A DNA stretch of 64,000 nt from JACVRU01 sp040902725 (GCA_040902725.1 JBBDWU010000028.1:75047-139046); one strand, 5' to 3'; positions 1 through 9,028 are shown, counted from the stretch's first letter. The notes: a model not told the origin generated them from the letters alone. Program-made: numbers and translations.

Positions 1-409
1 GCTGATCGCCGACGACGAGGACTCCTTCGCGGAGCTGGTCGACGCGCTCGCGCGGGAGACCGGCGAGATGGAGGTCGTCGGCCGGGCACGGAACGGCGTG
101 GAAGCAGTCGAGCTGGCGGAGCAGCTCGCGCCCGACGTCATCGTCATGGACATCGGCATGCCCTTGATGGACGGGATCGAGGCGACCTACCGAATCCTCC
201 GCGAGGACCCTGAGGCGCAGATCGTGATCTTCACGGGCTCGGACGAGGCTCGCGACATCGAACGGGCGCGCGCGGCCGGTGCGTCGGCCTTCGTCGAGAA
301 GGCGCACATCGACGCGGTCCTGCTCGGCGCCATTCGCCGGGCGGGCGAACGCCGCCCGCCCACCTCAGCCCGCCAGACGTGGCTGGCGGCGGCCCCCGCC
401 TCAGCCTGA
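1..409 (+). CDS. Response regulator receiver protein, 5' end cut by the window
   Basis: A CheY-like receiver domain. The reading frame is open from the first bases of the window: the acidic pocket (residues ADDED, about bases 8-22) lies upstream of the first ATG at 68, so the true start is just outside. The phosphoacceptor Asp is in VIVMDIGMP and the conserved Thr and Lys follow in IFTGSD and FVEKAH. After the receiver there is only a tail of about 20 residues rich in Arg and Ala and no DNA-binding domain, so it looks like a single-domain regulator acting by protein contact or a diverged one. The partner kinase is not visible. It converges on the next gene, with a few bases of overlap at the 3' ends. 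Confidence 0.8.
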   Translation, partial: LIADDEDSFAELVDALARETGEMEVVGRARNGVEAVELAEQLAPDVIVMDIGMPLMDGIEATYRILREDPEAQIVIFTGSDEARDIERARAAGASAFVEKAHIDAVLLGAIRRAGERRPPTSARQTWLAAAPASA

Positions 410-643
410 GTTCTTCTCCCCGCGCTCCAGCAGCCGCAGGCGGTGCTCGAGCTGCGCGACGCGAAGCTCCAGCTCGTCCCACTCGCGCCGCGTGACGAGC
501 CCGAGCTCGCGGAAGAGGCTTGCCAGCGTGACGCCCGCCCGCTCGCTGGCCCGCTGCGCCTCGCCGCGCCAGCGAGCGGGAAGCTCCGCGATCAGCCGCT
601 CCGCCGCGTCGCGGAGCGAGTTTTCGTCAGCGGGCTCGGCCAT
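401..643 (-). CDS. Small coiled-coil protein downstream of secDF
   Basis: An 80-residue, highly charged protein that I do not recognise as a named family. The C-terminal half (about residues 50-75) has the heptad pattern of a coiled coil (WDELELRVAQLEHRLRLLER), similar in style to the short BMFP/UbiK-type accessory coiled-coil proteins, but that likeness is only one of composition. The ATG overlaps the 3' end of secDF by 17 bases on the same strand, so it is probably the last gene of the queA-tgt-yajC-secDF operon. A role at the membrane or in the Sec system would be a guess. Confidence 0.6.
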   Translation of the reverse strand: MAEPADENSLRDAAERLIAELPARWRGEAQRASERAGVTLASLFRELGLVTRREWDELELRVAQLEHRLRLLERGEKNSG

Positions 644-3362
644 GCGGACGGCTGCTCCTGCGCTGCCGGCGCCGCTCGCGCTTCGACGCTGACGGCGACG
701 CCTTCGGCTCGACCGGCGGCGGCACGACGTCCACGGGTGCCTTGCCGTCGCCGCTCGCCGGCGGCTCGGTGTCCTTGCCGGTCGCTGTCTCGCGCCGCTT
801 CGCGAACTCCGGCTCCCGCTCCTTCAGCCAGGCGACCATCGGCGCGGCGATGAAGATCGACGAGTAGGCGCCGGAGCCGATGCCCACGAGCAGCGCGAAC
901 GCGAAGTCCTTGAGCGTCTCGCCGCCGAACACGTAGAGGGCGCTGATCGGCAGCAGCGTGATGAACGTCGTCGCGAGCGAGCGGCGGATCGTCTCCCAGA
1001 GCGACACGTTCCCGATCGTCTGCATCGTCGCCCGCCGCATCAGCGGCAGGTTCTCGCGCACGCGGTCGAGGATGATGATCGTGTCGTAGATCGAGTAGCC
1101 GAGCACGGTCAGCAGGGCGGCGACGGTCGCCGACGTCACCTCGAGCCCGGCGACCGAGTAGATCCCGATCGCGATCACGAGGTCGTGAATCATGGCCGTG
1201 ATCGTGGCGAGGGCGAACTTCCACTGGAAGCGGAAGGTGATGTAGAGGACGACCAGGAAGAGCGAGAAGATGATCGCGTAGATGGCGCTGCGGGCGATCT
1301 GCTCGCCGAAGCTCGCCGAGACGGTGGTCGCCCCGAAGTTGGTGATCTCAAAGGCGTCCTCGAGCTCGCCGCGGAGCCGCTGCGACTCGGGGCCGTCGAG
1401 CGCTTCGGTCTTGATCGAGAACTCGCCGTAGCGCTGGCCCGGGAACTCGTCGCCGACGCCCTGGATGATCGCGCCCTCCTGGCCGATCGTCGCGGCCTGG
1501 TCGCGCACCTCGTCCAGCGCGGTGGGCTGCGGGGTCTGGAACGAGAGCTCGGTGCCGCCCTCGAAATCGATGCCGAGGTTGAGCTGCTTGACGCCGAGCG
1601 AGCCGAGCGAGATCGCGATGATCGCCGCCGAGAAGGCGAACCAGATCCGGCGCTTGCCGACGTAGTCGTGCTGGATCCACTTGGGAATCACGGCCCCGGT
1701 GGCGCCCATGAACCCCGGCCTGGCGAACCAGCGGAACCCGGCGAGCAGGCCCAGCATCGCGCGCGTGGCGAACACGGCGGTGATCAGCGACATCGCCGTC
1801 CCGATCAGGAGCATGAGCGCGAAGCCCTTCACGCCCGCCGTCGCGAGCACGAAGAGGACGACGGCGGTGATGGCGGTGACGACGTTCGCGTCGACGATCG
1901 TCGAGAAGCCCTTGGCGTAGCCGGTGCCGACCGCCGCGCGCACCGACTTGCCGCTGCGCGCCTCCTCCTTGATCCGCTCGAAGATGACGATGTTCGCGTC
2001 GGCCGCGACGCCGATCGTGAGGATCATCCCCGCGAAGCCCGGCAGCGTCAGCGTGACGTTGAAGATCAGGATCATCGCGTAGAGGAAGGCCGCATAGATC
2101 GCGAGCCCGATCACCGCGACGAGGCCGAGGAACCGGTACGCGACGAGCAGGAAGACGGCGACGAGCACCATGCCGGCGAGGGCGGCGCGCAGCGCCTTCC
2201 GCAGCGAGTCCTCGCCGAGCGTGGCGGAGATGTTCCGCTCCGAGAGCGTCTTGAACTTGACGGGCAGCGCGCCCGTCTGAAGCACCAGCGCGATCGCCTG
2301 CGCCTCGCCGATCGAGCCGATGCCCGTGATCTGGGCGCCCTGGCCGCCCGAGATCCCGTCCGGGTACTGGGTGAAATCGATCGACGGCGCGGTGATCAGC
2401 TCGCGGTCGAGGACGATGGCGAAGTTCTGGTTGTAGAGGTCGGGGTCGCCGCCGCCGCTCTGGTTGAAGAGCCGGCGGCCGCGCTGGGCCTCGTCGCGGG
2501 TGATGTCGTGGAACTTGTCGGCGCCCGCGTCCGTGAACTGCATGAGGACGATCGGCTGTCCCGTCTGCGTGTCGAAGTCGGACTGCGTGCCCGAGAGCTC
2601 CAGGTCCTCGCCGCGCATCTGCGGGACGGGGGGATCGGCCTGAAGGTCGTGCTTGAAGAGGTAGAAGTAGACGGCGCCGCCGGACACCGCGCCCACGCCG
2701 GGGCAGAAGTCGCCGCGGTTGCCGCAGGTGATGACGGCGGTCTTGTTCGGCAGCGCGAAGACCTTGTGGCCCTTGGGCACCTTGCCGCCGGCCGACTCGG
2801 TGTCGAGCAGCGCCTCCCGGGTCGGCAGCGGGCCCGCGACGAGCCGCTTCGGCTCCGTCTCGAAGAGGTAGTAGGCGGCGCCGCCGTTCTCCCTCACCAG
2901 CGACTGCGTTGCCGCGGCCGCGAGGAGGTCGTTGAGCTTGGCCGCCGGGACCGCCTGGAAGTCGAGTCCGGACACCGACGGTCCGACGAGCGAGGTCTGG
3001 AGGTCGTAGAGCTCGAGCTGGGCGGTCTGGCCGATCAGGTCGCGCGCCTGGTCGGCGTTCTCGACGCCGGGGAGCTCGACGGCGATCTGGTCGTCGCCCT
3101 GGGTGCGGATCTCGGGCTCGGCGACGCCGATCTTGTCGATCCGGTTGCGGATGATCTCCTTCGAGCGCTCGAGATCGGTCGCCTGCAGCGTCTCGCCGCG
3201 CTCGGGAACTGCCTGGAGGACGACTTCGAGCCCGCCCTGGAGGTCGAGGCCGAGCACCGGCTCCTTGTGGATGGGCGAGCCGGGGACGGCGAGGGCGGCC
3301 GCGCCGAGCAGCGCGAGCGCGATCAGGCCGACCAGGATGAGGTGTTGCCTGCGCTCTCTCAC
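627..3362 (-). CDS. secDF: SecDF fused protein translocase accessory subunit
   Basis: Proton-motive-force-driven partner of SecYEG that pulls exported proteins across the membrane. A single open frame of 911 residues holds both halves: SecD with its first membrane helix near residues 8-28, LGLDLQGG just after it, a long periplasmic P1 region, and the helix-4 motif GVAADANIVIFERI near 450; then SecF from about 560, with LGIDFEGGTELSF near 595 and YSIYDTIIILDRVREN near 755. The conserved helix-4 Asp residues are present in both halves. The GTG at 3360-3362 is preferred because it gives a short cytoplasmic N-terminus (VRERRQ) before helix 1 and lies just after the yajC stop. The Lys/Arg-rich tail (about 60 residues) is low complexity. 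In many actinobacteria secD and secF are separate genes; here no stop separates them. Confidence 0.93.
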   Translation of the reverse strand: MRERRQHLILVGLIALALLGAAALAVPGSPIHKEPVLGLDLQGGLEVVLQAVPERGETLQATDLERSKEIIRNRIDKIGVAEPEIRTQGDDQIAVELPGVENADQARDLIGQTAQLELYDLQTSLVGPSVSGLDFQAVPAAKLNDLLAAAATQSLVRENGGAAYYLFETEPKRLVAGPLPTREALLDTESAGGKVPKGHKVFALPNKTAVITCGNRGDFCPGVGAVSGGAVYFYLFKHDLQADPPVPQMRGEDLELSGTQSDFDTQTGQPIVLMQFTDAGADKFHDITRDEAQRGRRLFNQSGGGDPDLYNQNFAIVLDRELITAPSIDFTQYPDGISGGQGAQITGIGSIGEAQAIALVLQTGALPVKFKTLSERNISATLGEDSLRKALRAALAGMVLVAVFLLVAYRFLGLVAVIGLAIYAAFLYAMILIFNVTLTLPGFAGMILTIGVAADANIVIFERIKEEARSGKSVRAAVGTGYAKGFSTIVDANVVTAITAVVLFVLATAGVKGFALMLLIGTAMSLITAVFATRAMLGLLAGFRWFARPGFMGATGAVIPKWIQHDYVGKRRIWFAFSAAIIAISLGSLGVKQLNLGIDFEGGTELSFQTPQPTALDEVRDQAATIGQEGAIIQGVGDEFPGQRYGEFSIKTEALDGPESQRLRGELEDAFEITNFGATTVSASFGEQIARSAIYAIIFSLFLVVLYITFRFQWKFALATITAMIHDLVIAIGIYSVAGLEVTSATVAALLTVLGYSIYDTIIILDRVRENLPLMRRATMQTIGNVSLWETIRRSLATTFITLLPISALYVFGGETLKDFAFALLVGIGSGAYSSIFIAAPMVAWLKEREPEFAKRRETATGKDTEPPASGDGKAPVDVVPPPVEPKASPSASKRERRRQRRSSRPHGRAR

Positions 3363-3379
3363 TGGCCTAGCGCGGAAGG

Positions 3380-3688
3380 TTAGCCGCGCGGCTCTTCGGC
3401 GGCCGGTTCGTCCTCGACCTCGACCTCTTCGATCTGGTCGGGCGGGACGAGCACGGCGACGGCCCGCTTCGCGACCCGCACTTCGATGTCGGGCGCCACC
3501 TCCACGCCGAGGTCGTCCTCGCCGAGCTCGGTCACCGTCCCGTAGAGGCCGCCGGAGGTGAGCACGTAGTCGCCGGGGCGCAGCTTGCCGACCATCACCT
3601 CGTGCGCCTTTTGCCGGCGGCGCTGCGGGAGCACGATCAGCAGCCACATGATGGCGAAGCCGAAGAGCAGGATGATCACGAAGTCCAC
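3380..3688 (-). CDS. yajC: YajC, Sec translocase accessory subunit
   Basis: A small inner-membrane protein that associates with SecDF-YidC. It has one N-terminal helix (about residues 3-20, ending in the basic stretch PQRRRQK), then the soluble YajC core GDYVLTSGGLYGTV with its beta-rich segment, and an acidic Glu-rich tail. The start is the GTG at 3686-3688, set by a strong AGGAGG four bases upstream; this start overlaps the end of tgt by 13 bases. At 102 residues it has the usual family length. It lies between tgt and secDF as in the widespread queA-tgt-yajC-secD-secF cluster. Confidence 0.93.
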   Translation of the reverse strand: MDFVIILLFGFAIMWLLIVLPQRRRQKAHEVMVGKLRPGDYVLTSGGLYGTVTELGEDDLGVEVAPDIEVRVAKRAVAVLVPPDQIEEVEVEDEPAAEEPRG

Positions 3689-4800
3689 GAAGCCTCCTGG
3701 GTTGCGAGCCGGGTGAGCGCTTTCGCCTGGTACGAGGCGAGCTCCCCTCGCTCGATTGCGTCCCGCGCGCCGGCGGTCAGCTCGATCACGAAGCGGAGAT
3801 TGTGCAGGGTCAGCAAGCGTAACCCAAGGATCTCCTCCTGATTGACCAGGTGGCGGAGGTACGCGCGGGAGAAGCGGGCGCAGGCCGGGCACGCGCAATC
3901 CTCGTCGAGCGGCCGCGGATCGCGGGCGAACTGGGCGTTGCGGAGGTTGAGCCGGCCCGACCAGGTGAGCGCCGAGCCGGTGCGGGCGGTGCGGGTGGGC
4001 AGCACGCAGTCGAACATGTCGATCCCCCGCGCGATCACCTCGAGGATGCCCTCCGGGTCGCCGATGCCCATGAAGTAGCGCGGCCGGTCGTCGGGGAGGA
4101 GCGGCGCCGACCACCCGACCGCGTCGAACATCTCCTCCCGGGTCTCACCCACGGCGAGGCCGCCGAGCGCGTGGCCGTCGAAGCCGAGCGCGGCGATCTC
4201 CTCGATCGAGCGACGGCGGAGCTCGGGGTCGGTGCCGCCCTGCGCGATCCCGAAGAGCAGCTGGCCGGGCGCGCGCGGAGCGGCGAGCTGGCGCGTGGCC
4301 CACGCGGTCGTGCGGCGCACGGCCTCGGCGTGCTCGGGGAGCGGCGAGTCGGCCGGCGGACAGATGTCGAGGCACATGGCCAGGTCGGAGCCGAGGTTCG
4401 CCTGAATCCGGGCGACGCCCTCGGGCGTGAAGCGCGCCGAGGCGCCGTCGTAGACCGAGCGGAAGGTGACCCCCTCGTCGTCGACCGCGAGGATCGTGTC
4501 GCGCAGCGAGAAGACCTGGAAGCCGCCCGAATCGGTGAGGATCGGCCCGTCCCAGCCCATGAAGCGGTGCAGGCCGCCGAGCTCCGCGATCAGCTCGTCG
4601 CCCGGGCGGAAGTGCAGGTGGTACGTGTTGCCGAGGACGATGCCGGCGCCGAGGTCGCGAAGCTCGTCCGGGTCGAGCGTCTTCACGGTCGCCTTCGTCC
4701 CCACGGGCATGAAGGCGGGCGTCGGCACGTCACCGTGAGCGGTGCGGAGGACGCCCGCTCGGGCGGCGCCGTCCGTCGTCGTGACGGTGAAGTGGCTCAC
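3676..4800 (-). CDS. tgt: tRNA-guanine transglycosylase
   Basis: Exchanges G34 of tRNAs with GUN anticodons for the queuosine precursor preQ1. The 374-residue protein has the base/active-site motif DSGGFQVFS at 90-98, GGLAVGE at 213-219, the nucleophile region GIDMFDCVLPTR at 259-270, and a complete zinc site: C302, C304, C307 and H333 with the canonical 26-residue spacing between the last Cys and the His. It starts with GTG inside the queA stop codon (GTGA overlap), so translation is probably coupled to queA. QueG is also encoded in this window (24.9 kb), so the late steps of queuosine synthesis are represented. Confidence 0.96.
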   Translation of the reverse strand: MSHFTVTTTDGAARAGVLRTAHGDVPTPAFMPVGTKATVKTLDPDELRDLGAGIVLGNTYHLHFRPGDELIAELGGLHRFMGWDGPILTDSGGFQVFSLRDTILAVDDEGVTFRSVYDGASARFTPEGVARIQANLGSDLAMCLDICPPADSPLPEHAEAVRRTTAWATRQLAAPRAPGQLLFGIAQGGTDPELRRRSIEEIAALGFDGHALGGLAVGETREEMFDAVGWSAPLLPDDRPRYFMGIGDPEGILEVIARGIDMFDCVLPTRTARTGSALTWSGRLNLRNAQFARDPRPLDEDCACPACARFSRAYLRHLVNQEEILGLRLLTLHNLRFVIELTAGARDAIERGELASYQAKALTRLATQEASWTS

Positions 4801-5729
4801 AGGATCAGCATCGCATCGCCGAACGAGTAGAAGCGGTAGCGCTCCTCGATCGCCAGCCGGTAGAGGCGCCGGACCTCCTCGACGCCGGCGAAGGCCATCA
4901 CCAGGGCCAAGAGCGTCGAGCGGGGCAGGTGGAAGTTCGTCAGCAGGCAGTCGACGCGCCGGAACGCGAACCCCGGCGTCACAAAGAGCCGCGTCCTTCC
5001 TTGTAACACTGTGTTACTTGCGACGGTCTCGAGCACGCGTACGGTCGTCGTGCCGACCGCGAGCACGCGCTCGGCCGCGCTGATCCGCTCCCATGCCTCC
5101 GGGCGGACCTCGTACCGCTCGCCGTGGAGCGCGTGCTCGGCGAGCTCCTCGACGGTGACCGGCTGGAAGGTGTCGAGGCCGACGTGCAGCGTCACGCGCT
5201 CCACGTCCAGCCGCGCGAGCAGCTCGCGCGTGAAGTGAAGGCCCGCCGTCGGCGCCGCCACCGAGCCGGGATCGCGGGCGTACACCGTCTGGTAGCGCTC
5301 GGGATCGGCGAGCGGCTCCGTGATGTAGGGCGGCAGCGGCGCCTCTCCGTCGGGCTCGCCCGCGAGGCGGACGAGCCAGCGGCCCTCCCCCAGGTGCTCC
5401 ACCAGCTCCACCGGCCCGTACCGCCGACCCGCGCGCAAGCGCCGCGTTGGCCGCGCGAGCGCCTCCCACGTGTCGTCGCCGACCCGCTCCACCAGCAGCA
5501 CCTCGCCCTTCGGCTGCTCGATCCGGATCCGCGCCGGCACCACGCGCGTCTCGTTGACGACGGTGAGCGTGCCGGGCGGAAGCTCTCCCGGCAGGTCGGA
5601 GAACACCCGGTGGCGGACGTCGCCGCTCGCGCGCTCGTAGACGAGCAGCCGGGACTCGTCGCGCCGCGCCGCCGGGTGCTGCGCGATCAGCTCCGGGGGC
5701 AGCTCGTAGTCCAGCTCCGAGACGTGCAT
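4797..5729 (-). CDS. queA: S-adenosylmethionine:tRNA ribosyltransferase-isomerase
   Basis: Transfers and isomerises the ribosyl moiety of SAM onto preQ1 in tRNA to give epoxyqueuosine. The N-terminus is the typical SELDYELPPELIAQHP, followed by RDESRLLVY, VNETRVVPARI, PTAGLHFT, the HVGLDTFQPV segment and the C-terminal TNFHLPRSTLLALV, in the standard order. With the ATG at 5727-5729 it is 310 residues, somewhat shorter than the 340-350 usual for the family. The open frame continues upstream without family similarity, which supports this start. It is the first gene of the queA-tgt-yajC-secDF operon and faces a divergent gene only 30 bases away. Confidence 0.95.
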   Translation of the reverse strand: MHVSELDYELPPELIAQHPAARRDESRLLVYERASGDVRHRVFSDLPGELPPGTLTVVNETRVVPARIRIEQPKGEVLLVERVGDDTWEALARPTRRLRAGRRYGPVELVEHLGEGRWLVRLAGEPDGEAPLPPYITEPLADPERYQTVYARDPGSVAAPTAGLHFTRELLARLDVERVTLHVGLDTFQPVTVEELAEHALHGERYEVRPEAWERISAAERVLAVGTTTVRVLETVASNTVLQGRTRLFVTPGFAFRRVDCLLTNFHLPRSTLLALVMAFAGVEEVRRLYRLAIEERYRFYSFGDAMLIL

Positions 5730-5759
5730 TCGTCCGGTGGCGAGAGTAGCCTTGCCCGG

Positions 5760-6203
5760 ATGGACGAGACGGCGGTCGAGCGGGCGAGGCAGCGGCTCGA
5801 GCGCGCCTCCGAGGGTCGTGTCGAGCCGGCAGAGCTCGAAGCGGCGCTGGAGCGGGCGCGCTCGCAGATCGAGGCCCTCGCCGAGTCGGCGGCCGGCCTG
5901 GAGTCCTCCCTGCCGGAGCGCGTCGGTAGCGCCGTCCGCGAGGGCGTGCGCTCCGAGGCGCTTCCGGTCGCGCGCCAGCTGGCCGAGGTGCGAGGGCTGA
6001 TGAACCAGGTGATCCGGAGGCTGGAGCGGGTCGAGGGCGACCTGCTCGCCGACCGGCACGCGCGGGTGGACGACCTCGCGTTGCTCGTCGACCTGATCAC
6101 CTCCGGCTGGCGGAGCATGGACGACCGGCTGCGCGGGCTCGAGGAGACCATCCGCGCGAACCCCGGCGCCACCGTCTACCGCATGGAAGAGCGCCGGGCC
6201 TAG
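5760..6203 (+). CDS. Hypothetical coiled-coil protein
   Basis: A 147-residue soluble protein with no recognised domain. Nearly the whole length is predicted by eye to be helical, rich in Glu, Arg, Ala and Leu, with heptad-like segments at about 5-50 (RARQRLERA, LEAALERARSQIEALAE) and 70-105 (QLAEVRGLMNQVIRRLERVE). There is no signal peptide or membrane helix. The ATG at 5760 gives a start 30 bases from the divergent queA start, so the two genes must share a very compact promoter region. It converges with a 4-base overlap on the large membrane protein gene at 6200. Function unknown. Confidence 0.65.
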   Translation: MDETAVERARQRLERASEGRVEPAELEAALERARSQIEALAESAAGLESSLPERVGSAVREGVRSEALPVARQLAEVRGLMNQVIRRLERVEGDLLADRHARVDDLALLVDLITSGWRSMDDRLRGLEETIRANPGATVYRMEERRA

Positions 6204-9028
6204 CAGCGCTCGCGGCCGGGCGGCTCGAGCACGACGCGCTGGACCGGCAGACCGCCCTCTCGCGGCAGGTGCTGCGTCTCGAACTTCGCCGGGTTGCCGA
6301 AGACCGGCGAGGACCCCTGCACCCGCAGGCTCACCTCGCCCGACGCGCCCTCCGGGACGCAGACGCGCACCGTCACCGTCTGGTTCACGTCGACCGCCAC
6401 GCGCTCGACGGTCGACGCGACCTCGCCGGGGCGCCCCAGGCCGTCCCACGAGGCTCCGAGCTGGATCGAGAGCCGGCGCACGACGTCGCCGCGCTGGCCG
6501 GGAGTCGCGTAGACCGTGAAGAAGGCCGGCTCGTCGGGCCTCGTCCAGCCGTCCTCCCAGAGCCCGCGCGACGACCACTCCAGCCGCCAGGCGACGCCGG
6601 CGTCGATCAGGTCCGTCTCACGCTCCGACCAGACGAGGTCGCCGGCGATGCGGAAGCGCGCGTCGCCCATCAGCTGCGCGACGTAGCCCGTCGGCGAGCT
6701 CCTCATCTGTCCGGACTCGTCCCACTCCGCAGCGGTCCTCGGGAACGAACCCGGCGTCCCGACGAACGCGTCTTCCCGGTACAAGCCCCGCGTCACCGAG
6801 CGGTTGTAGAACTCGAGATCCCACCAGAAGCCAATGGTGGCGAAGAAGTCGCCGTCGAGGTGCGGGAAGGGGACCATGGTCACGTCGGCGTCCGGCCCCG
6901 CCGCCCGGTCGACCCAGTTGAAGACGCCGGTCTGGTCGAACGTCAGCGGCCGTCCCGAAGTCGCGTTCACCGCGAAGAGGCGCTTGAACGCGTAGACCGT
7001 CTCGCCGGGGAGCACGAGCACGACGAGCCCGGCGAGCACCGCGGCCACCGGCGCGCGCCCGAGTCGCCGGACGCCCTGGGTGAAGGCGAGGACGAGGACG
7101 AGGGTCAGCAGGACGAGCCCGGCGCGAGCGCCGTTCAGCGACCCGCCCAACTCCACGACCTTGTCGTGCAGGGAGGCGAGCGGCGCATCGATGTGGAGCT
7201 TCTCGAAACGCGGCAGCTCGTAGGTGGCGAAGCCGAGCGCGACGATCGCCGCCGGGACGGCGAGCGACCAGCGCGGCCACCGCTCGTCCACGAGCGCCGC
7301 GGCCAGCGCGACCAGGAACAGGGGCGCGAGGTAGAAGAAGTAGCGGTCGCGGACGATCCCGCCCACGCCGAATCGTTCGGTGAACGAGGCGACCTGGAGC
7401 GTGAGCAGGACGATCGTCACGACCGCGACCGAGGCGAACGCCGAGCGGCGCGCGTTGCCGACGAGCCACGCGCCCGCGACCACGAACGGGAGGATCGCGA
7501 GCCCGAGGGCGAGCTCGGAGAGGCTCTGGACGAAGGCCGCGGGGAGTCCCGGCGGGAACGACGACTCGCCGGCCACGGAGTAGACGCCGAGCACGCGCGC
7601 CAACCCAACCGTCGCCGCCAGCACGATCGCGGCCAGTGCGACCACGGCGTACACGCCCGTCAGAATCCGGTGCCGCCGCGGGGCGCTGCGGAATCCCTCG
7701 TGGAGGAGGATCGCGAGCGGCAGCACGCCGAGCAGCACGAGGAACTGGATGCGGGCGACCGCCGCGAATCCGACCGCGACCACGGCGAGCACGTCGTTGA
7801 GCGCGCTCGGCGCGGCGACCGCGCGGTAGAGCGCGAGTAGCGCAACCACGAAGACGGGATAGGCGACGACCTCGGTGAGCAGGAACGGAGAGGAGGTCAG
7901 CCACGGCACGAAGGCCGAAAGCACGCCGACCCCGAAGGCGAGCCCCGCCCTGCCCGTGACCTCCCGGGCGAGCAGGTAGGCGGGCACGGCCACGAAGGTC
8001 ATCAGGAAGGCGTTGAGCATCCGAATGTCGTGGAGCGAGTCCGGGATCAGCCCGACCTCGAAGAAGCGGGAGATCACGAGCGGGTAGAGCTGGTGGTAGT
8101 TGTCGATGGGCTCGCCGCGCACCATCGCGAGGGGCGAGCCACTGTCCGCGACGCTGATGCCTAGGCGCTCGTAGAACAGCTCGTCAGTCATCACCATCCA
8201 GTCGAACACCCGCGTAGTGACCCGTGAGAGGACGAGCCCGGCGCCGAGCCAGGTTGCGACGATCGCGAGCAAGCCCAGGCGCGGCCGGCGGAGCGGGACG
8301 AGCGCCGCGGCCACCGCGAGGACGAGGAGTGGCACGGCGTAGAGCACGTAGCGGTCGCGGACCACGCCCGGCGAGTACCGGAGGTCGATCGAGGCAGCCG
8401 CGAGGACGAGCAGCGGGACGCCCGCACAGGCCAGCGCCGCGAGGGCCCGGCGCGCGCTGTCCTCGCCGCGGCGCAGGGCACCAAGGCCCCAGGCAGCGGC
8501 GATCACGGCCGGGAGCACGAAGACGAGGAGCGCAAGCTCGGCCAGGTGCTGCGCGAAGGAGCGGCGGAGCCCTTGCGGGAACGGGTCGGGGCCCAGCGCG
8601 AAATCGAGGTCACCGGTCAGCACGCGAATCACGAGTGCGACGAGCACCGCGGCGCACGCGCCGGCCAATAGCCGGTGGCGGCGCAGCGCATTTCGGACGC
8701 TGAGCTCATGGAGGAGGACGCCGAGCGGGAGCACGCCGAGCAGGACGACCAGCTGCAGGCGCACGGCCGCGGCGGCGCCGATCGAGGCGAGCGCGAGCGC
8801 GTCGTTGAGGACGCCGGGGAACGCGATGCTGCGGTGCATTGCGAGCAGCGCAAGGACGCACGCCGCGTAGCCCACGGCCTCCGACAGCGTGAACGGCCTT
8901 CGGGTTGCGATCGGAACGACTGCCACGGCGGCGGCGGCGAGCCCGGCCGCCCAGAGCCGCCCCGTGGCCGAACGGGCAAGCACGAAGGCCGGCAGGGCGG
9001 CCGCGGCGAGGACGAGGTATTCCGTCAA
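6200..9028 (-). CDS. GT-C-like polytopic membrane protein with an internal tandem duplication
   Basis: A 942-residue protein resembling GT-C glycosyltransferases (lipid-linked sugar donors, active site facing outward). Two homologous membrane units occur in one frame: about residues 13-262 and 349-599, related at an almost constant offset of 335-336. Shared landmarks are ATGR/VTGR, VLNDALA/ALNDVLA, VVLLGVLPL/LVLLGVLPL, RRHRLL/RRHRIL and GVVRDRY/GIVRDRY. Only the second unit is preceded by an acidic first loop (VMTDELFYERLG, about 279-290) of the kind that carries the GT-C catalytic acid. The first unit lacks the preceding helix and loop. Residues from about 690 form a soluble, beta-rich C-terminal domain. 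The start is taken as TTG at 9026-9028, inside the TGA of the upstream gene; this start is uncertain. GT-C membership is by fold pattern only. Confidence 0.75.
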   Translation of the reverse strand: MTEYLVLAAAALPAFVLARSATGRLWAAGLAAAAVAVVPIATRRPFTLSEAVGYAACVLALLAMHRSIAFPGVLNDALALASIGAAAAVRLQLVVLLGVLPLGVLLHELSVRNALRRHRLLAGACAAVLVALVIRVLTGDLDFALGPDPFPQGLRRSFAQHLAELALLVFVLPAVIAAAWGLGALRRGEDSARRALAALACAGVPLLVLAAASIDLRYSPGVVRDRYVLYAVPLLVLAVAAALVPLRRPRLGLLAIVATWLGAGLVLSRVTTRVFDWMVMTDELFYERLGISVADSGSPLAMVRGEPIDNYHQLYPLVISRFFEVGLIPDSLHDIRMLNAFLMTFVAVPAYLLAREVTGRAGLAFGVGVLSAFVPWLTSSPFLLTEVVAYPVFVVALLALYRAVAAPSALNDVLAVVAVGFAAVARIQFLVLLGVLPLAILLHEGFRSAPRRHRILTGVYAVVALAAIVLAATVGLARVLGVYSVAGESSFPPGLPAAFVQSLSELALGLAILPFVVAGAWLVGNARRSAFASVAVVTIVLLTLQVASFTERFGVGGIVRDRYFFYLAPLFLVALAAALVDERWPRWSLAVPAAIVALGFATYELPRFEKLHIDAPLASLHDKVVELGGSLNGARAGLVLLTLVLVLAFTQGVRRLGRAPVAAVLAGLVVLVLPGETVYAFKRLFAVNATSGRPLTFDQTGVFNWVDRAAGPDADVTMVPFPHLDGDFFATIGFWWDLEFYNRSVTRGLYREDAFVGTPGSFPRTAAEWDESGQMRSSPTGYVAQLMGDARFRIAGDLVWSERETDLIDAGVAWRLEWSSRGLWEDGWTRPDEPAFFTVYATPGQRGDVVRRLSIQLGASWDGLGRPGEVASTVERVAVDVNQTVTVRVCVPEGASGEVSLRVQGSSPVFGNPAKFETQHLPREGGLPVQRVVLEPPGRERC
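7232..7984 (-). repeat. Protein-level internal repeat, copy 2 (complete unit)
   Basis: Encodes about residues 349-599 of the duplicated membrane protein. It matches copy 1 at an offset of 335-336 residues, with landmarks ALNDVLA, LLHEGF, RRHRIL and GIVRDRY. The segment just before it carries the acidic TDE loop missing from copy 1. Confidence 0.75.
8243..8992 (-). repeat. Protein-level internal repeat, copy 1 (truncated unit)
   Basis: Encodes about residues 13-262 of the duplicated membrane protein. It aligns with the second copy along its whole length, with landmarks VLNDALA, LLHELS, RRHRLL and GVVRDRY, but has no counterpart of the first helix and acidic loop. Confidence 0.75.

Noticed and set aside
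627..3362. Annotating SecD and SecF as two genes
   Set aside because: No stop codon, no RBS and no start near the junction; the frame is continuous.
1185..3383. Very long open frame antisense to secDF
   Set aside because: Arg/Asp/Leu-rich translation without domains, opposite a gene with full SecDF motifs; typical antisense openness of high-GC DNA.
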